Below, in pieces: positions 53,771-64,000 of a DNA stretch of 64,000 bases. The translations under genes were made by a program, and so were the position numbers. The notes beneath the pieces were generated by a model, which was not told where the DNA came from, made no database searches, and saw only the letters and a list, made by a program, of their open reading frames with translations. Source of the stretch: Nilaparvata lugens (Eukaryota > Arthropoda > Insecta > Hemiptera > Delphacidae); contig NC_052518.1 of assembly GCF_014356525.2 (NCBI RefSeq), positions 97,041,932 to 97,105,931 on the forward strand. Direction: 5' to 3'. The stretch's first letter is position 1; every line of letters starts with the position of its first letter.

Positions 53771-54920
53771 ACGTAGTCTACTTGATGCTACTATATTATG
53801 CTACGTCATATTATACAATATGCTATTTGCATATATTGTGATTGATCACCCATTTGTGCTCTCATGAGAGAGATTTCGTCTATTTGTTTTTCGCATAGTA
53901 TAGCAAATAAATATGGGGTTTCAATCTAATCCAATATTGGATTTGATATGAATATGAATATTGATATTCAATCAATGGCCGATACTGCTGACTGTGTCAG
54001 ATTCTAAAGCTCAGAGTCAGAATTAAAATTATTATAAAACTTAAAAAACATTTCAGTGGAACAATAGCTAACACACAAGTTTATCTTATGCTGTAGGATA
54101 ATATCCCTCTCCCACTATAATATGGCCTCACTAGCAATGCCCCATAATTTTCTTGACTGATTTAGTAAATAGGCCTATAATTGTATCCCATATAAATAGG
54201 TATCCCATTTTCACGAATGAGTTTGAAGATCTTATAAATATAAAGACTTTGAATACATAGATAAGATAAATAGAAAGATGAGATCTTATAATATTGTAAT
54301 TTACACTTCAGAAATGTGTTGAAAAAAGTGTAATTCTTATTCCCAGCTGTATACAATGATTATTCTCTGGAATAATTAAAGCTACATTTAATCTTTTCCA
54401 AAATTCTTCGTTTTTTAAAGTTTCAAATTACGCCTAGTTCTATTGAAACAATACTTTTAGAATCGACAGAGTTGGAAATAAAAGAAATAAATATAAATGC
54501 AAATAGATCTTAATGCTATTGAGAAGAAGAGAAAAAATTGTTTTAGCAATACTGTTACGTTAGTACTAGAGTGGACTTCACCACGACATCAATAAAGATA
54601 TATGATTACATGAAGAAGACAGAATCATCATCTAATCAATCTCCAGTAAAATGACAGTGCAGTTCTGCTTTCTGGCTACCGCTACACAATGGATAGTGTT
54701 GTGAGTTGTGATGCTACACAATCGCAAAACAATAATTTTGACCCATAAAATAAGATAGTAGTGGCTTCTTTCGACCACCTCTAAAGTGTGTGTGTTTGTG
54801 GGTGAGCCACAGACAATGATAAGGTCCTTTTTCAAAAAAAAAAAACTTTGTGGGGTGACAAAACCTTTTTTGTACTTTATGGGGTGAGCAACATACACGG
54901 TAGGGTTGACCACTAATACC
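53771..54920. other. No gene supported
   Basis: AT-rich. Short minus-strand frames at 54162-54962 contain an A-run-derived Phe stretch and no domain. Confidence 0.45.
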
Positions 54921-55274
54921 TATAGTAAAGTCCACGTTATGATGACAGTGTTTCATTGGCAATGGTATTGCTATCCTTGTCTATCATTCAACAAAGCGGA
55001 TAGCTCATTTCTTTCTCGCTTTGCTCTGTTGCTAGATCGTCTATTAACAATGTAGAATTAATAACAAATGAACAAAATATTTAATCTTAATTATGAAATT
55101 ATTGAAAAATATAATTTCTTGCTTAATAGAATAGAATTGATTATTTTAAATGAGAATGAACAGTTGATATTACATCAACCTGTATCAGCTACCATCTATA
55201 GAAGGCAGACAAGAGTATGGGCAACGTTTTTCTCCTATCTTTCTCCACTGCCATTATAACGTGGACCTCACTAT
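54921..55274. mobile_element. MITE with TATAGTGAGGTCCACG ends, copy 3
   Basis: TATAGTAAAGTCCACGTTAT at the left and ATAACGTGGACCTCACTATA at the right. Interior words match copies 1, 2 and 4. Confidence 0.85.
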
Positions 55275-55769
55275 AGCGTAACGAAAATTCATTGCCTGCT
55301 AGCGACTGAGTTGAAAGATTTTCTCCTGAACAACTCTATTAAGACTAAACTCAAAAAATGTATGATGAATTCGCTAGGCTGCTAGAGCCTACTCGCTAAA
55401 CGCAACAAAGTAATATGAACAACGTATAAGCACGGAATAAGCATACCAGTAGTGCATAGTAGTGCTTCTTTCCTCTGTGGTATAAGTTTAGTCTCTTTTT
55501 TCTGTGACACAACGAATGATCTAGATGGATGAGGTGAGGTGATGAAGAGATGTTGATGAGATGGAATGAAGAGTCAGGCTATTGCCCCCACAATCGATTG
55601 CGGGCCCTGCACCCAGGTTCAGAGCCGGGTGTTCCGCCAATGTCACATCATAGACTTACTGTAATTAATAATATTGATAATTAATAATTAATAATATAGG
55701 TAAGAGCAAACCTCTAGTGTGAAGTATGATTTATAAAGAGTGACCTCAATTAAAAATAAAATGATGAAT
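55275..55769. other. No gene seen
   Basis: Includes a GC-richer segment at 55575-55640 (CAATCGATTGCGGGCCCTGC) and short (AATAATT)-type repeats near 55655-55695. Confidence 0.4.
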
Positions 55770-56020
55770 TAAATGAAGAAATGAAAAGTCATAAATTCAA
55801 GATGAAATATTTTAAAAACTTCGTCGACTTTATTAGGGCAGATAGTTGAAAGAATAGATTTCAGGCTATTTTTGAATTGACCAGGAGTTGCACTTTTCTG
55901 GATCCTCTGTTGACAATTTTTATTCCCATGTAGAATAGGACTTTTCCAATAAAGTGAGTCTGTATGCTCTGCATAGGTGAGAATGTGACCTCTAAAACGT
56001 GTATTATAATAATGAATGGG
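55770..56020 (-). pseudogene. Decayed LINE C-terminal fragment
   Basis: One minus frame reads YNTRFRGHILTYAEHTDSLY and later PGQFKNSLKSIL, close in spacing to the YNTR...F-x-x-x-LK pattern of LINE ORF2 ends (compare 4688-5068). It has no other support. Confidence 0.45.
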
Positions 56021-56089
56021 TCACCTTTCCTTCCCGAAATGTTACTTATTTCTAAAAAGCTATCTATGACACATAAATAGCAGGAGCAG

Positions 56090-56275
56090 AAGGAAGGCTA
56101 CATACTTCTCAGCTCTACAGGTCGCTCCAACCCTTGGCCTCCTCAACAAAGCCTCTCCATCTCTCCCGATCCACTGCCTGCCTTTTCCAGTTTCGAACTC
56201 CAAGCGTTCTCAAATCCTGCTCTACATCATCTGTCCATCTATTCCTTGGCTTTCATTTTCTTTCTTATCAGTGAT
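56090..56275 (-). pseudogene. LINE ORF2 C-terminal tail
   Basis: The minus strand reads KPRNRWTDDVEQDLRTLGVR then NWKRQAVDRERWRGFVEEAK and ends at a stop. The PR-x-RW-x-DDVE-x-DL ... DRE-x-WR-x-FVEEAK pattern is a frequent terminus of RTE/CR1-like ORF2. Only the last ~50 codons remain. Confidence 0.65.
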
Positions 56276-56928
56276 TTCTGCCATTTTGCTGTTATGAACT
56301 GCACTAAGCAGTTACTGTATGTGAATGCATAGCAGCCTTCCATTCAAAGTGTTGCGACATGAAAAAGCTCAGAAGGCGGGGCTTGTAGAGCCTTTTATCA
56401 TTTTTGACTCACATACAGTTGTTTAACTTACAAGAACGCCCAGATACAGTGGTTTTCTGACGTCTAGTTTTAAGCCATTTCTCCATCAATACATTTTTTA
56501 TGTAAACTTTAGTATAGTATTATGTATAATTATAGTATAGTAATTATAGATTATAGTAAGATAATCTTACTATAGTATGGATCAATAAAAAATATGTTTT
56601 ACACTGCGACCTCCAAAATATAAATATTTTTGTATCTAGATGTCGTTTATACTCAACCTACAACAATAATATTCTATTTTAACAACTATTATATATACCA
56701 CGGTAATAACCGTGTTATGGTTTAACCAGAGATGAAATATAATGGTTTATTACTAGAGATCAAAGCATTTTTTCTCTGTGGTATACACCCCGTTTTTAGT
56801 CATCATCGCTCATCATCATCCCTCTCACTCATTACCCACACACAAGCCTAAGAGCTTATGTGGGCATTATTATAACCACGCTACAATGCAGGTGCTCAGA
56901 GGACTACAACATAATAGTTCATAAATTA
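56276..56928. other. No gene seen
   Basis: AT-rich, with a TATAGTA-rich stretch near 56510-56580. Confidence 0.45.
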
Positions 56929-57154
56929 TTATTAAACGAAAATCCAAATTAAATGCTGTAAATCAATTCGAAGACTTCTATTACAGCAAAGATTGACAAC
57001 AGGGTAAACAGCTAGATGGAAATTTGATGAGTGCTACTATTAAAAAATTATTTGTCAGCCCGAATTTCCATCTAGCTGTTTACCCTGTTGTCAATATTTG
57101 CAGAAGCAGAAGTCTTTTACAGCATTTAATTTGGATTTTCGTTTAATAATAATG
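56929..57154. mobile_element. Inverted pair of SINE body copies
   Basis: The left half (minus) contains the inverse of AATTTCCATCTAGCTGTTTA through GGATTTTCGTTTAATAATAA, and the right half (plus) repeats it directly. The left copy also includes the part up to CAGCCC seen in the full SINE at 44445. Neither half has the tRNA-like head. Confidence 0.75.
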
Positions 57155-57985
57155 AATTTATTTAGCATTTGAATAAATGCAATAAATCAGTAATTTCCAT
57201 CAGTAATATAGTTCACGTCGGATCACGAAGATAGTGAGATTTAACACTGTTATGAACAGATCACATTAATCGAGAGAATATTTTGCAGTAATGCCACTGT
57301 TTTAAGGATTTCTTCCCATGTTGGAACAACTCCTAAAGTCTGTGATATATTACATGAAGAGGAGAAACCCATTTCTCCCTCCACAGTTTGTAGCGTAGAC
57401 ACAGGCGGACATCCTGCGTACAATTGGATGCGCCGTGTCATTTTGCTTCATGTTCTTGTGATGAAAACATCTCTATAACATACACACACCAATATACCTG
57501 TTGACTAGTACACTACTACTACTTGGAACATTGCCAGCAGTAGATTGAGGGGAGTGTTGCCGCGTCGCGTCACAAAGCTCTCTCACTCAGACACAAAAGA
57601 AGGAGAATGCTGCTAGGTAGTGGGAGTGATTAGTGGAGGATAGAGCATCGGACCTGACCTCTCCGTATTTGAGAAAGAGCCATGTTAAAAGTAATTTATC
57701 TCGCACTTTAGTTACTAAAGATACTAAACTGAAGTAAGTTCTACCTTATAAAGTGGATGGAAAAAATAGGACGGCATAGATGACAATTTTCTTTTTTCAT
57801 CGACTTCTATAGTAGATAGCAGTGGCAGTGATTTAAGTCATCTACCAGGATTCCACTGCCTTCTACAGTGCACAGCTGTGATGGAAGTTATCCCCATACA
57901 TACATGGATACATGGTATAAGACTAATAGCTGAATCTTGTTAATTATCAATTTATATCTGAAATATACTATATTCATCAAGGAAA
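57155..57985. other. No gene supported
   Basis: A 63-codon minus-strand frame at 57250-57441 has no recognised domain. The remainder is unstructured. Confidence 0.4.
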
Positions 57986-58820
57986 TACCGGATGTTTCAA
58001 AAATAATTACCCAATTTTAAACAGTTATATTCATTTTTAAAAAATGGTGTATACAAACCAATTTTGAGTAGAATATTTCTAATTAATTTGTAAATTTGAG
58101 CCATCTAAATTTAAAATTTATAGTTTCCATGTTTATTTCGAACTAAAATTGTATAGAAATTGTACACGTGAAATTCTAACCCTATTTTGGACTGTGTCAT
58201 CACCTATAAATTTGGAAGAAAAATAGCACAAGGGCTACCTTATTTTATCTACCAATGTTATATATAACATCAGTTTTATTTGTATCGTAAATAAATGAAA
58301 ATGGAAATTAATAAATAAATGAATTTTACATCAAATTACTCACAGAAATATCAAGTTTATGATGATGTATTTTAAGTGTTCTATGTGCTCTCCTTTTGAG
58401 GCTCGGACGACATCTACCCAAATTCATCCCAGACTGTTCGCAAGATTATAGTCTTTCGGACTGTACCTACTGCATCAGTTATCCTGGGTTTTAGCTCCTC
58501 AATATCAAGTGCTGAGGGAGGAACATAAACACAATCTTTAACGTTGTTCCTCCCTTAGCACTTAAAATTGAGGAGCTAAAAACCAGGATAACTGATGCAG
58601 TAGCTACAGTCCGAGAAGACAGACATCTTGCGAACAGTCTGTGATGAATTTGGCTACCGTCCAGAAGTCGTCCGAGGCCTCAAAAGGAGGGCATATAGAA
58701 CATTTAAAATACCTCATCATAAACTTGATATTTCTGTGAGTAATTTGATGGTAAAATTGGTTTGTATATACCACTTTTTAAAATAAATATAACTGTTTAA
58801 AATTGGGTAACACCCGGTAT
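57986..58820. mobile_element. Foldback element built from the 3' end of an IS630/Tc1-type transposase gene
   Basis: The termini TACCGGATGTTTCAAAAATA and its inverse near 58805-58820 are flanked by TA. Pairing continues to a centre near 58530-58540. The right arm, read on plus, gives EELKTRITDAVATV then, after a shift, ILRTVCDEFGYRPEVVRG, the C-terminal pattern of IS630/Tc1-type transposases. The left arm holds the same sequence inverted. Both are broken by frameshifts and stops. Confidence 0.75.
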
Positions 58821-59117
58821 ATCGTTAAAGAATTATTTTCATAATTATTGGGATAAAATTTTGGTAGTTCATTATATTTCCTCAAAGCCTACAACCACAG
58901 ACTAAATAAACCTGATTAATACTATTCAAACTGAGCTTTATTGGTGTGGATCTAGAAAAGGATGGAGTTATCTGCTTTTTCTGATGACAATCCATTCACA
59001 GTACAACATTTTCAATCCACTCCTTGACAAGTGAGAAAGATAGACGATATTATATTGAACATAGGAATACCTGATAAAACATAAAACAAATGAGCAATAC
59101 CACTTTGCCTCATAGTC
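58821..59117. other. No gene seen
   Basis: AT-rich. ATTCACAG + TACAACATTTTCAATCC near 58993 recurs at about 60000 with changes (CATTCACAGAGCAACATTTCC), followed in both by CTCCTTGACAAGTGAGAAAG. Confidence 0.45.
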
Positions 59118-59633
59118 TGGTTTTCACTAGTAGAGTTAGTGGTCGAGTAACTGGCATACAAACTCTACCGAGCTAACTCTACTCTACTTATTTGGTCGAC
59201 TGTTTTCCCTACAAATGAGAATAGTAGGGAAAGTGTGTTGTCTAGTGAACAGAACTAACCTTAAAATGTCAATACTTTTTTATTAATCAACACTTAATCA
59301 CTTATTAACACTTTAATATTTACTATCACAATACATTTTAAATTATCACCTTTCAATAAATTAATACTTTTTAATAAATAACAATACTTCTTAAACTTGA
59401 AAGCCTACGGTACGACTCTACTCTACTAGCTCGAGACTATTTTTATATGCATAGTAGTGGTAGAGTAGAGTGAGAAGCGGTGGTGGGGGAAGGCAAATGG
59501 TAGAGTACTATCCCACTCTACTAGAAACTAGAACTCTACAATGACTCTACCATGGATGTTTTCATTGAGAGAGTTCACAAGATAGTTAGTACTTGTACTT
59601 GCCAAGGGAACTCTACTAATAAAAACCAGGCTT
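59118..59633 (-). mobile_element. MITE with AAGCCTGGTTTTCA ends, copy 2 (inverse orientation)
   Basis: Left end GTCTGGTTTTCACTAGTAGA, right end ACTAATAAAAACCAGGCTT. The left interior (ACAAATGAGAATAGTAGG, GTGTGTTGTCTAGTGAAC) matches the right interior of copy 1 in inverse, so the two copies have opposite orientation. Confidence 0.8.
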
Positions 59634-60250
59634 AACTGTGATATTGTTTTGATGGAATTTTTTGTTACTTTCTCATGGATTGGTTGGTGAGTCTGGTCAC
59701 TAACTACTAACTAGTAACTATTGATAATAAATGTAGCTTGTAAGGTTAAGCGACATAAAAAAGGCTGTTGTGAATACATGAACTGAATTGTTCATGCGCG
59801 CATGACATCAATAGAGTTTAGTCAATCAAGTATTTTCAAATAAGATAGATTTCCACATTTCAATAGTTCAGGCTATTATCTACTCAAGTATGCGATGTCA
59901 ATGGTCTTCAACAAATTAATACAGACACTACACAGCAGCTAGCTTTCGAGAAATTATCGTAGTAGTAATAAGGATAATAGTAATCATTCAACCAACAACC
60001 ATTCACAGAGCAACATTTCCAATCTACTCCTTGACAAGTGAGAAAGATAGACCTTTATCTATTTTGAATGATATAAAAAGATGATAGACACAAAACAGAT
60101 AAATAGAATCACTTTGCCTTATCTGTGATTGAATCTAGAACGGAAACAGCTCAAAACTCAGCTATAGAAAATCAAGGTCATCACACTGGTGCTTACTGGA
60201 CCAGAGAAAGCTTAGACGATTAAGATTGTTTTATTCTATGACAGCATATT
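59634..60250. repeat. No gene; contains the second copy of CTCCTTGACAAGTGAGAAAG
   Basis: 59990-60110 resembles 58985-59105 in word order (CATTCACAG, CTCCTTGACAAGTGAGAAAG, ATAAAAC/AAAACAGAT, ACTTTGCCT), a dispersed or duplicated segment of ~120 bp. Confidence 0.45.
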
Positions 60251-60694
60251 TATAGTAAGGTCCACGTTATAATAACTCCTCAGCACACTATCTTTATTAA
60301 TCTTTCTTGTCTGAAATAAATGGCGCATGGCATGTCAGTCCACAGTCTGGGATCCGAATAAAAATTCTTTCTCATGAAGTGTAGTGCTTCTCGCAATATT
60401 ATCGACGAGCGGTTTGTTTGATGGTCTGGCTCCGAGAAAGCATCAACATAAACATTTATAGCTATCACTCTTTCTTTCAATCGAGATATATTTTTCCTGA
60501 ATACGTGAGAAACTTTCCGTTTCATGGTTTTCATCAAATTAAATATACAGTAGAGCACCGATTATACGTACTAATTGATGCATGACAGTGTTTGGATAAC
60601 TGATAATCCCGATAATCGATTTTACCGAGCTTACAGAGCTTTGTAGTACGTGTTGTATGTAATATGACTTGTATATTCTCATCTCTCATTCATC
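60251..60694. repeat. Solo MITE end and pogo-like end
   Basis: TATAGTAAGGTCCACGTTAT near 60251 is a lone end of the TATAGTGAGG MITE. TACAGTAGAGCACCGATTAT near 60548 resembles pogo/Tigger termini. The 92-codon minus frame between them is unsupported. Confidence 0.45.
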
Positions 60695-61064
60695 CATGAG
60701 GTCCACGTTATAATGACAGTATTTGATTACCAATGCGGCATTGCTATCCTTGTCTATCATACAACAAACCGGATAGCGCTATCTCTTTCTCGCTTTGCTC
60801 TGTTGCCAGATCGTCTTTTAACATTGTAGAATTAATAATTAATTAACAAAATATTTCATCTTAGTTATGAAAATTCATTATGCGATTATTGAAAAACATA
60901 ACTTCTTGCTTAATAAAATATAATCGATTATTTTAATCGAGAATGAACAGTTTATATTACATCAATAAATCTGTATCAGCTACCGTTTATGGGAGTCATT
61001 GACAAGACAGAGGATCGGCAACTTTGTTCTCCTATCTTTCTGCACTGCCATTATAACGTAGACC
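60695..61064. mobile_element. MITE with TATAGTGAGGTCCACG ends, copy 4
   Basis: CCATGAGGTCCACGTTATAA at the left, CCATTATAACGTAGACC at the right, and matching interior (CGCTATCTCTTTCTCGCTTT, GGATCGGCAACTTTGTTCTC). The outermost bases at both ends are decayed. Confidence 0.82.
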
Positions 61065-61723
61065 GTATACTTAGCGTATATAACAGGACATTAGGTCCCG
61101 CATATTTTTCGATGTTATACGATAGATTTATGGAAAACAAAGCCAATTATGTTATAAATTTAATAGAGTATTTTAGGATCAATTAATGCTGTAACTGAAT
61201 TTAATTAAACTAATACCAGAAACCATTCAGCAACATTTCCACCATAGGACATTCATATTTATTCAGCTTAGCACAGACTGGAAGTGCGTACAGGACCTAA
61301 TTTAGTACAAGGAAAATGCATCAAGTCCAATTTTTCCTAACTTTGATTTTTATTAGCTTTTAATTAATTCTATAAGCAATGAATGTTAAATAATTAATCA
61401 TCAAACAAATGAAGGATATTTAAGTTCTTGCAATATGAAATTATTTTGTGAAAAATCACTATAAGGAAATTATGATTGATGTTAGAAGTTAGAAATTGAT
61501 TTCCTGAGAATTTTACTTTTATGGACTTAGTGGATTTACCTTGTATGTTCACGTAAAAGACCTGCATAGCACTCAACTAGTTTACAGCATGAGGTGACTG
61601 AAGACTGAAGCATCTCCAGATTCCACGTCACATGCTAAAATTCTAGTCTTGTTGCATTCACCTTACTACGAACACTTAATTCAACTCAGTATAATGTGAA
61701 AGACCAACAACTACTTCATTTAA
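61065..61723. other. No gene seen
   Basis: AT-rich sequence without recognised features. Confidence 0.45.
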
Positions 61724-61872
61724 GCCCGGTTGCACAAAATCTGGTCAAATTTTAACCGTGATTAACTTTACGAGAACCATTCAGAGAAGGCGTTTTTGAA
61801 AAGACGGTTTCTCTGATTGGTTCTCGCGGAATTGATCACGGTTAAAATTTAACCGGATTTTGTGCAATCGGC
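61724..61872. mobile_element. Palindromic foldback MITE, copy 4
   Basis: GCCCGGTTGCACAAAATCTG and CCGGATTTTGTGCAATCGGC ends, with AACCGTGATTAACTTTACGA / GGAATTGATCACGGTTAAAA inside. Closest to the copy at 29964. Confidence 0.85.
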
Positions 61873-61955
61873 ACATAGTGTAGCGTTGCTATCACAAAAT
61901 AGGTTTCTAAGCTCAGTCTAAGCTCACGAAGTTATTATTGTTGAAATTTTATCAT

Positions 61956-62041
61956 CACTTGAAACTTTTATAAATTAACGACTAGCAGTCTATAGACAGT
62001 CTAATAGACTGCTAGTCGCTAATTTATAGAAGTTCTAAGTG
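61956..62041. repeat. Strong hairpin, ~37-bp arms
   Basis: CACTTGAAACTTTTATAAAT + TAACGACTAGCAGTCTA pairs with TAGACTGCTAGTCGCTAATT + TATAGAAGTTCTAAGTG across a ~12-base loop, with few mismatches. Confidence 0.8.
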
Positions 62042-62212
62042 AATTAATAATCACAGTTTGTGATGGAATCGAAAATTGATGAATAATAAAATTATTCATA
62101 TAATAATTATTATTGTTGCTCGTCGGTAGATTTTCAATTGTCAACCTTCCAATGTAGTTACTGTACAATATATAGCAGCAATATTAGTAGAGATCACATT
62201 TCTACTGATCAT

Positions 62213-62313
62213 TCAGAATATAATATTTACTCAATAAAAAATGTATGTTTGATATCAGGACCTCGAAGTTTTCACAGTTTGTATGATAAAAATTACTATC
62301 CTTGTCAGATATA
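62213..62313. repeat. Dispersed repeat B, copy 2
   Basis: AATATTTACTCAATAAAAAATG, TTTGATATCAGGACC and TAAAAATTACTATCCTTGTC match 36950-37060 in order. Confidence 0.5.
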
Positions 62314-63002
62314 AATTTATATAACAGATGAGATTGCCGTGAATACTATACTCCGTACAAAATTACTTTTGGAAGAATATGCTGCGCAGAGAAACGGAGG
62401 GAGATCAGACAATTACAGTGATGGATAGAGTCATAGGTGGAAGAGCAGTTGCCAATTTGTTGATTACAATCAGTCGAGTCAGTGCTTCTCTGGAAACTTC
62501 GTAAGTTTAACATGAGCGATTGAATACTCACTAGAAATTATTAGAGACCGCTGGCGGGTTCAGAACGGCAACATCGCCGCCGTTGTATCCCTGCCACTAT
62601 GTCTTCTCTGCTGCGCTTGTTCCTTCCAAGTCATAAGTAATTTTGTACAGAGTATAGTAGTTATATTTTCTTGTTGATGTGAGCGTGATTTTGGGTATGT
62701 CAAAACCACTGATTTATTAAAACAATTTAATATACAAGTTCCGGTGATTGATAATGGTATAACAATCGAAACTATCATCTCAAATTGCTTTAATAAATTG
62801 GTTGTTTCAACAATATCAAATCGTTTCAATTCAATAAATGGTGATAGACGTTTTATATTAATACCTTTTATTTTGTTGACATTTTATCAATGAAAAACGA
62901 AAAATTGAATGGATATTTAATTAATTTTATTTATTTTTAATGAATTCTACATTGTAGAATTCGTAAACGACAATTCAAATTTGATGAAAATCGATAAACG
63001 AA
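62314..63002. other. No gene supported
   Basis: An 89-codon minus frame at 62560-62829 shows no domain. A palindrome GAATTCTACATTGTAGAATTC lies at about 62941-62961. Confidence 0.45.
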
Positions 63003-63190
63003 TGTTGTACTGTGCTGCATCTGAAACATACAAAAAAAGCAACTCTTTAGACTGCGATATTGTGATATTATATTTTCGGTATCGCGATAATTATATTATT
63101 GATACTGGCTATCCGCCATGTGTTGACTGCTTTTTCTCTCCCACTCTACACTCTATCTCTCTCTCTCACACTCTAGCAATTACTCTCTCT
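63003..63190. repeat. Dispersed repeat C, copy 2, with CT-rich tract
   Basis: CATCTGAAACATACAAAAAA, TACTGGCTATCCGCCATGTG, TTGACTGCTTT and a CTCTCTCT-rich tract match 38420-38560 in order. Confidence 0.5.
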
Positions 63191-63270
63191 CTCCTCTCTG
63201 CATATACCGGTGCATTTCTGTTCTAGCTTTCAGTCCCTATAGATAGTATTTTGAATGACAGAATAGAAAC

Positions 63271-63284
63271 GTTGCCGTGGTAAC
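63271..63284. promoter_or_regulatory. Perfect X-box-like palindrome (RFX site candidate)
   Basis: GTTGCCGTGGTAAC is two inverted half-sites, GTTGCC and GGTAAC, with a 2-nt spacer, matching the canonical X-box bound by RFX factors, which activate ciliary genes in animals. No downstream gene is visible inside the window, so function is unproven. Confidence 0.4.
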
Positions 63285-63830
63285 GCTTTAGTATAAACAA
63301 ATCATAGAAACTAGGAATGAGCTACAGGTCTTTGCATATTGGATTGTTTTTTCTCTCTAGTTAATATAATTAATACAGATTGTTTTCTTACAAGACGCAT
63401 GAATGAGACCTTTGATCCTACAATATCATTGTAATATATTCGGTTTGAGGTAACTGATGTAGAGTAATAATGCTCTGCTTACAAATACCCCTGACACTTG
63501 AATATTATTTCGTTTTGGTATTTTCTGTTTGAGAGAGGAATATACTGTAGCTTGAAGCTATATCCGTAGGCCATTTGGCTTTTGGCAGTGCTTGCGATTT
63601 TGTGCTGCCATCAGTTAAATTGATTGGTTGCCTTTATCAAGGCAGAGTTAGGACTCCAGGTACTCTCTGCCAATGAGAAAATGATACGATTGTATTCTGC
63701 GTCTCACGTCAGAATGGCCGTGGCCACTCAAGTACTAGCTTAACGTTAGTGACGTAATAACTCGGGGGTTGTATCGCTCTCATAGCTTCAAGTAATGACT
63801 CGTTGCACTCTCTAATATTTATATACATAC
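63285..63830. other. No gene seen
   Basis: Less AT-rich between 63560 and 63790, which with the X-box could be 5' flank of a gene beyond the window. No exon could be identified. Confidence 0.35.
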
Positions 63831-64000
63831 TATACAGAGTGAGTCATATGTATGGGAACCCTTCAATAAATTGGAGACTGTTGTAGATATAATACTTTAA
63901 CTTTCAGGATAAGTTATTGGTCAAATATCCTACTTTTTGACATACAAGTGAATTTCAACCTCTCATAAGATCACCCTCTTATGGGTTGTAACACAACTGA
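63831..64000 (+). mobile_element. Second copy of the ACAGAGTGAGTCATATGT foldback, cut by window end
   Basis: TATACAGAGTGAGTCATATG + TATGGGAACCCTTCAATAAA and TTGGAGACTGTTGTAGATAT match 31246-31400 closely. The rest lies outside the window. Confidence 0.85.

Overview
This window looks like intergenic, transposon-dominated DNA from an insect nuclear genome. It is AT-rich, has no bacterial-style operons, and is packed with BEL/Pao and Ty3/Gypsy fragments, many Jockey/CR1-type LINE remnants, Helitron-like elements, pogo/Tc1-type foldback elements, a tRNA-derived SINE and several MITE families. The combination, with CA/CT microsatellites and a dispersed repeat that ends in (CA)n, fits a hemipteran with a large genome, perhaps a planthopper. 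That taxon is inference from recalled repeat style, not from a search. Only one host coding exon has reasonable support (46824-47184, minus); every other sizeable protein-coding region is a decayed mobile element.

Layout. 1-2330: a LINE tail inserted into a BEL/Pao pol fragment, followed by a probable LTR. 3.3-12.4 kb: small inverted repeats, a LINE fragment (minus), a tandem duplication, a Helitron-like copy, and a LINE whose ORF2 is open except for one stop codon (9845-12425, plus). 12.99-20.44 kb: a GC-rich multi-level tandem repeat block, made of ~160-bp satellite units, a ~770-bp cassette present twice, ~520-bp linkers present three times, and arrays of short hairpin-forming units in a five-unit higher-order pattern. 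20.58-24.11 kb: minus-strand Gypsy-type remnants in the order integrase end, LTR-like region, gag-like ORF; the gag-like ORF lies next to the hairpin block. 24.1-29.6 kb: a LINE fragment cut by a Helitron-like element, a second reverse transcriptase fragment, and a nearly complete LINE (minus). 29.9-46.7 kb: MITEs, foldbacks, a Helitron-like copy, a degenerate LINE and a SINE. 46.8-47.2 kb: the candidate host exon. 47.6-64 kb: more LINE tails, a fourth Helitron-like copy, MITEs, an inverted SINE pair, a transposase-derived foldback, long hairpins and a perfect X-box-like palindrome near the right edge.

The most unusual signal is the 13-20.4 kb block. By eye I count 77 copies of an 18-nt core (GCCGTGCTTCCGCACTGC and variants), separated by 7-11-nt spacers of five recurring kinds in a fixed order. 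Core variants outside the main arrays often change both sides of the short stem together (GTGC/GCAC, GGGC/GCCC, GTGT/ACAC, AGGC/GCCT, AGAGC/GCTCT), which suggests the hairpin itself is or was maintained. I do not recognise this repeat. All counts and boundaries were read by eye and may be off by several bases.
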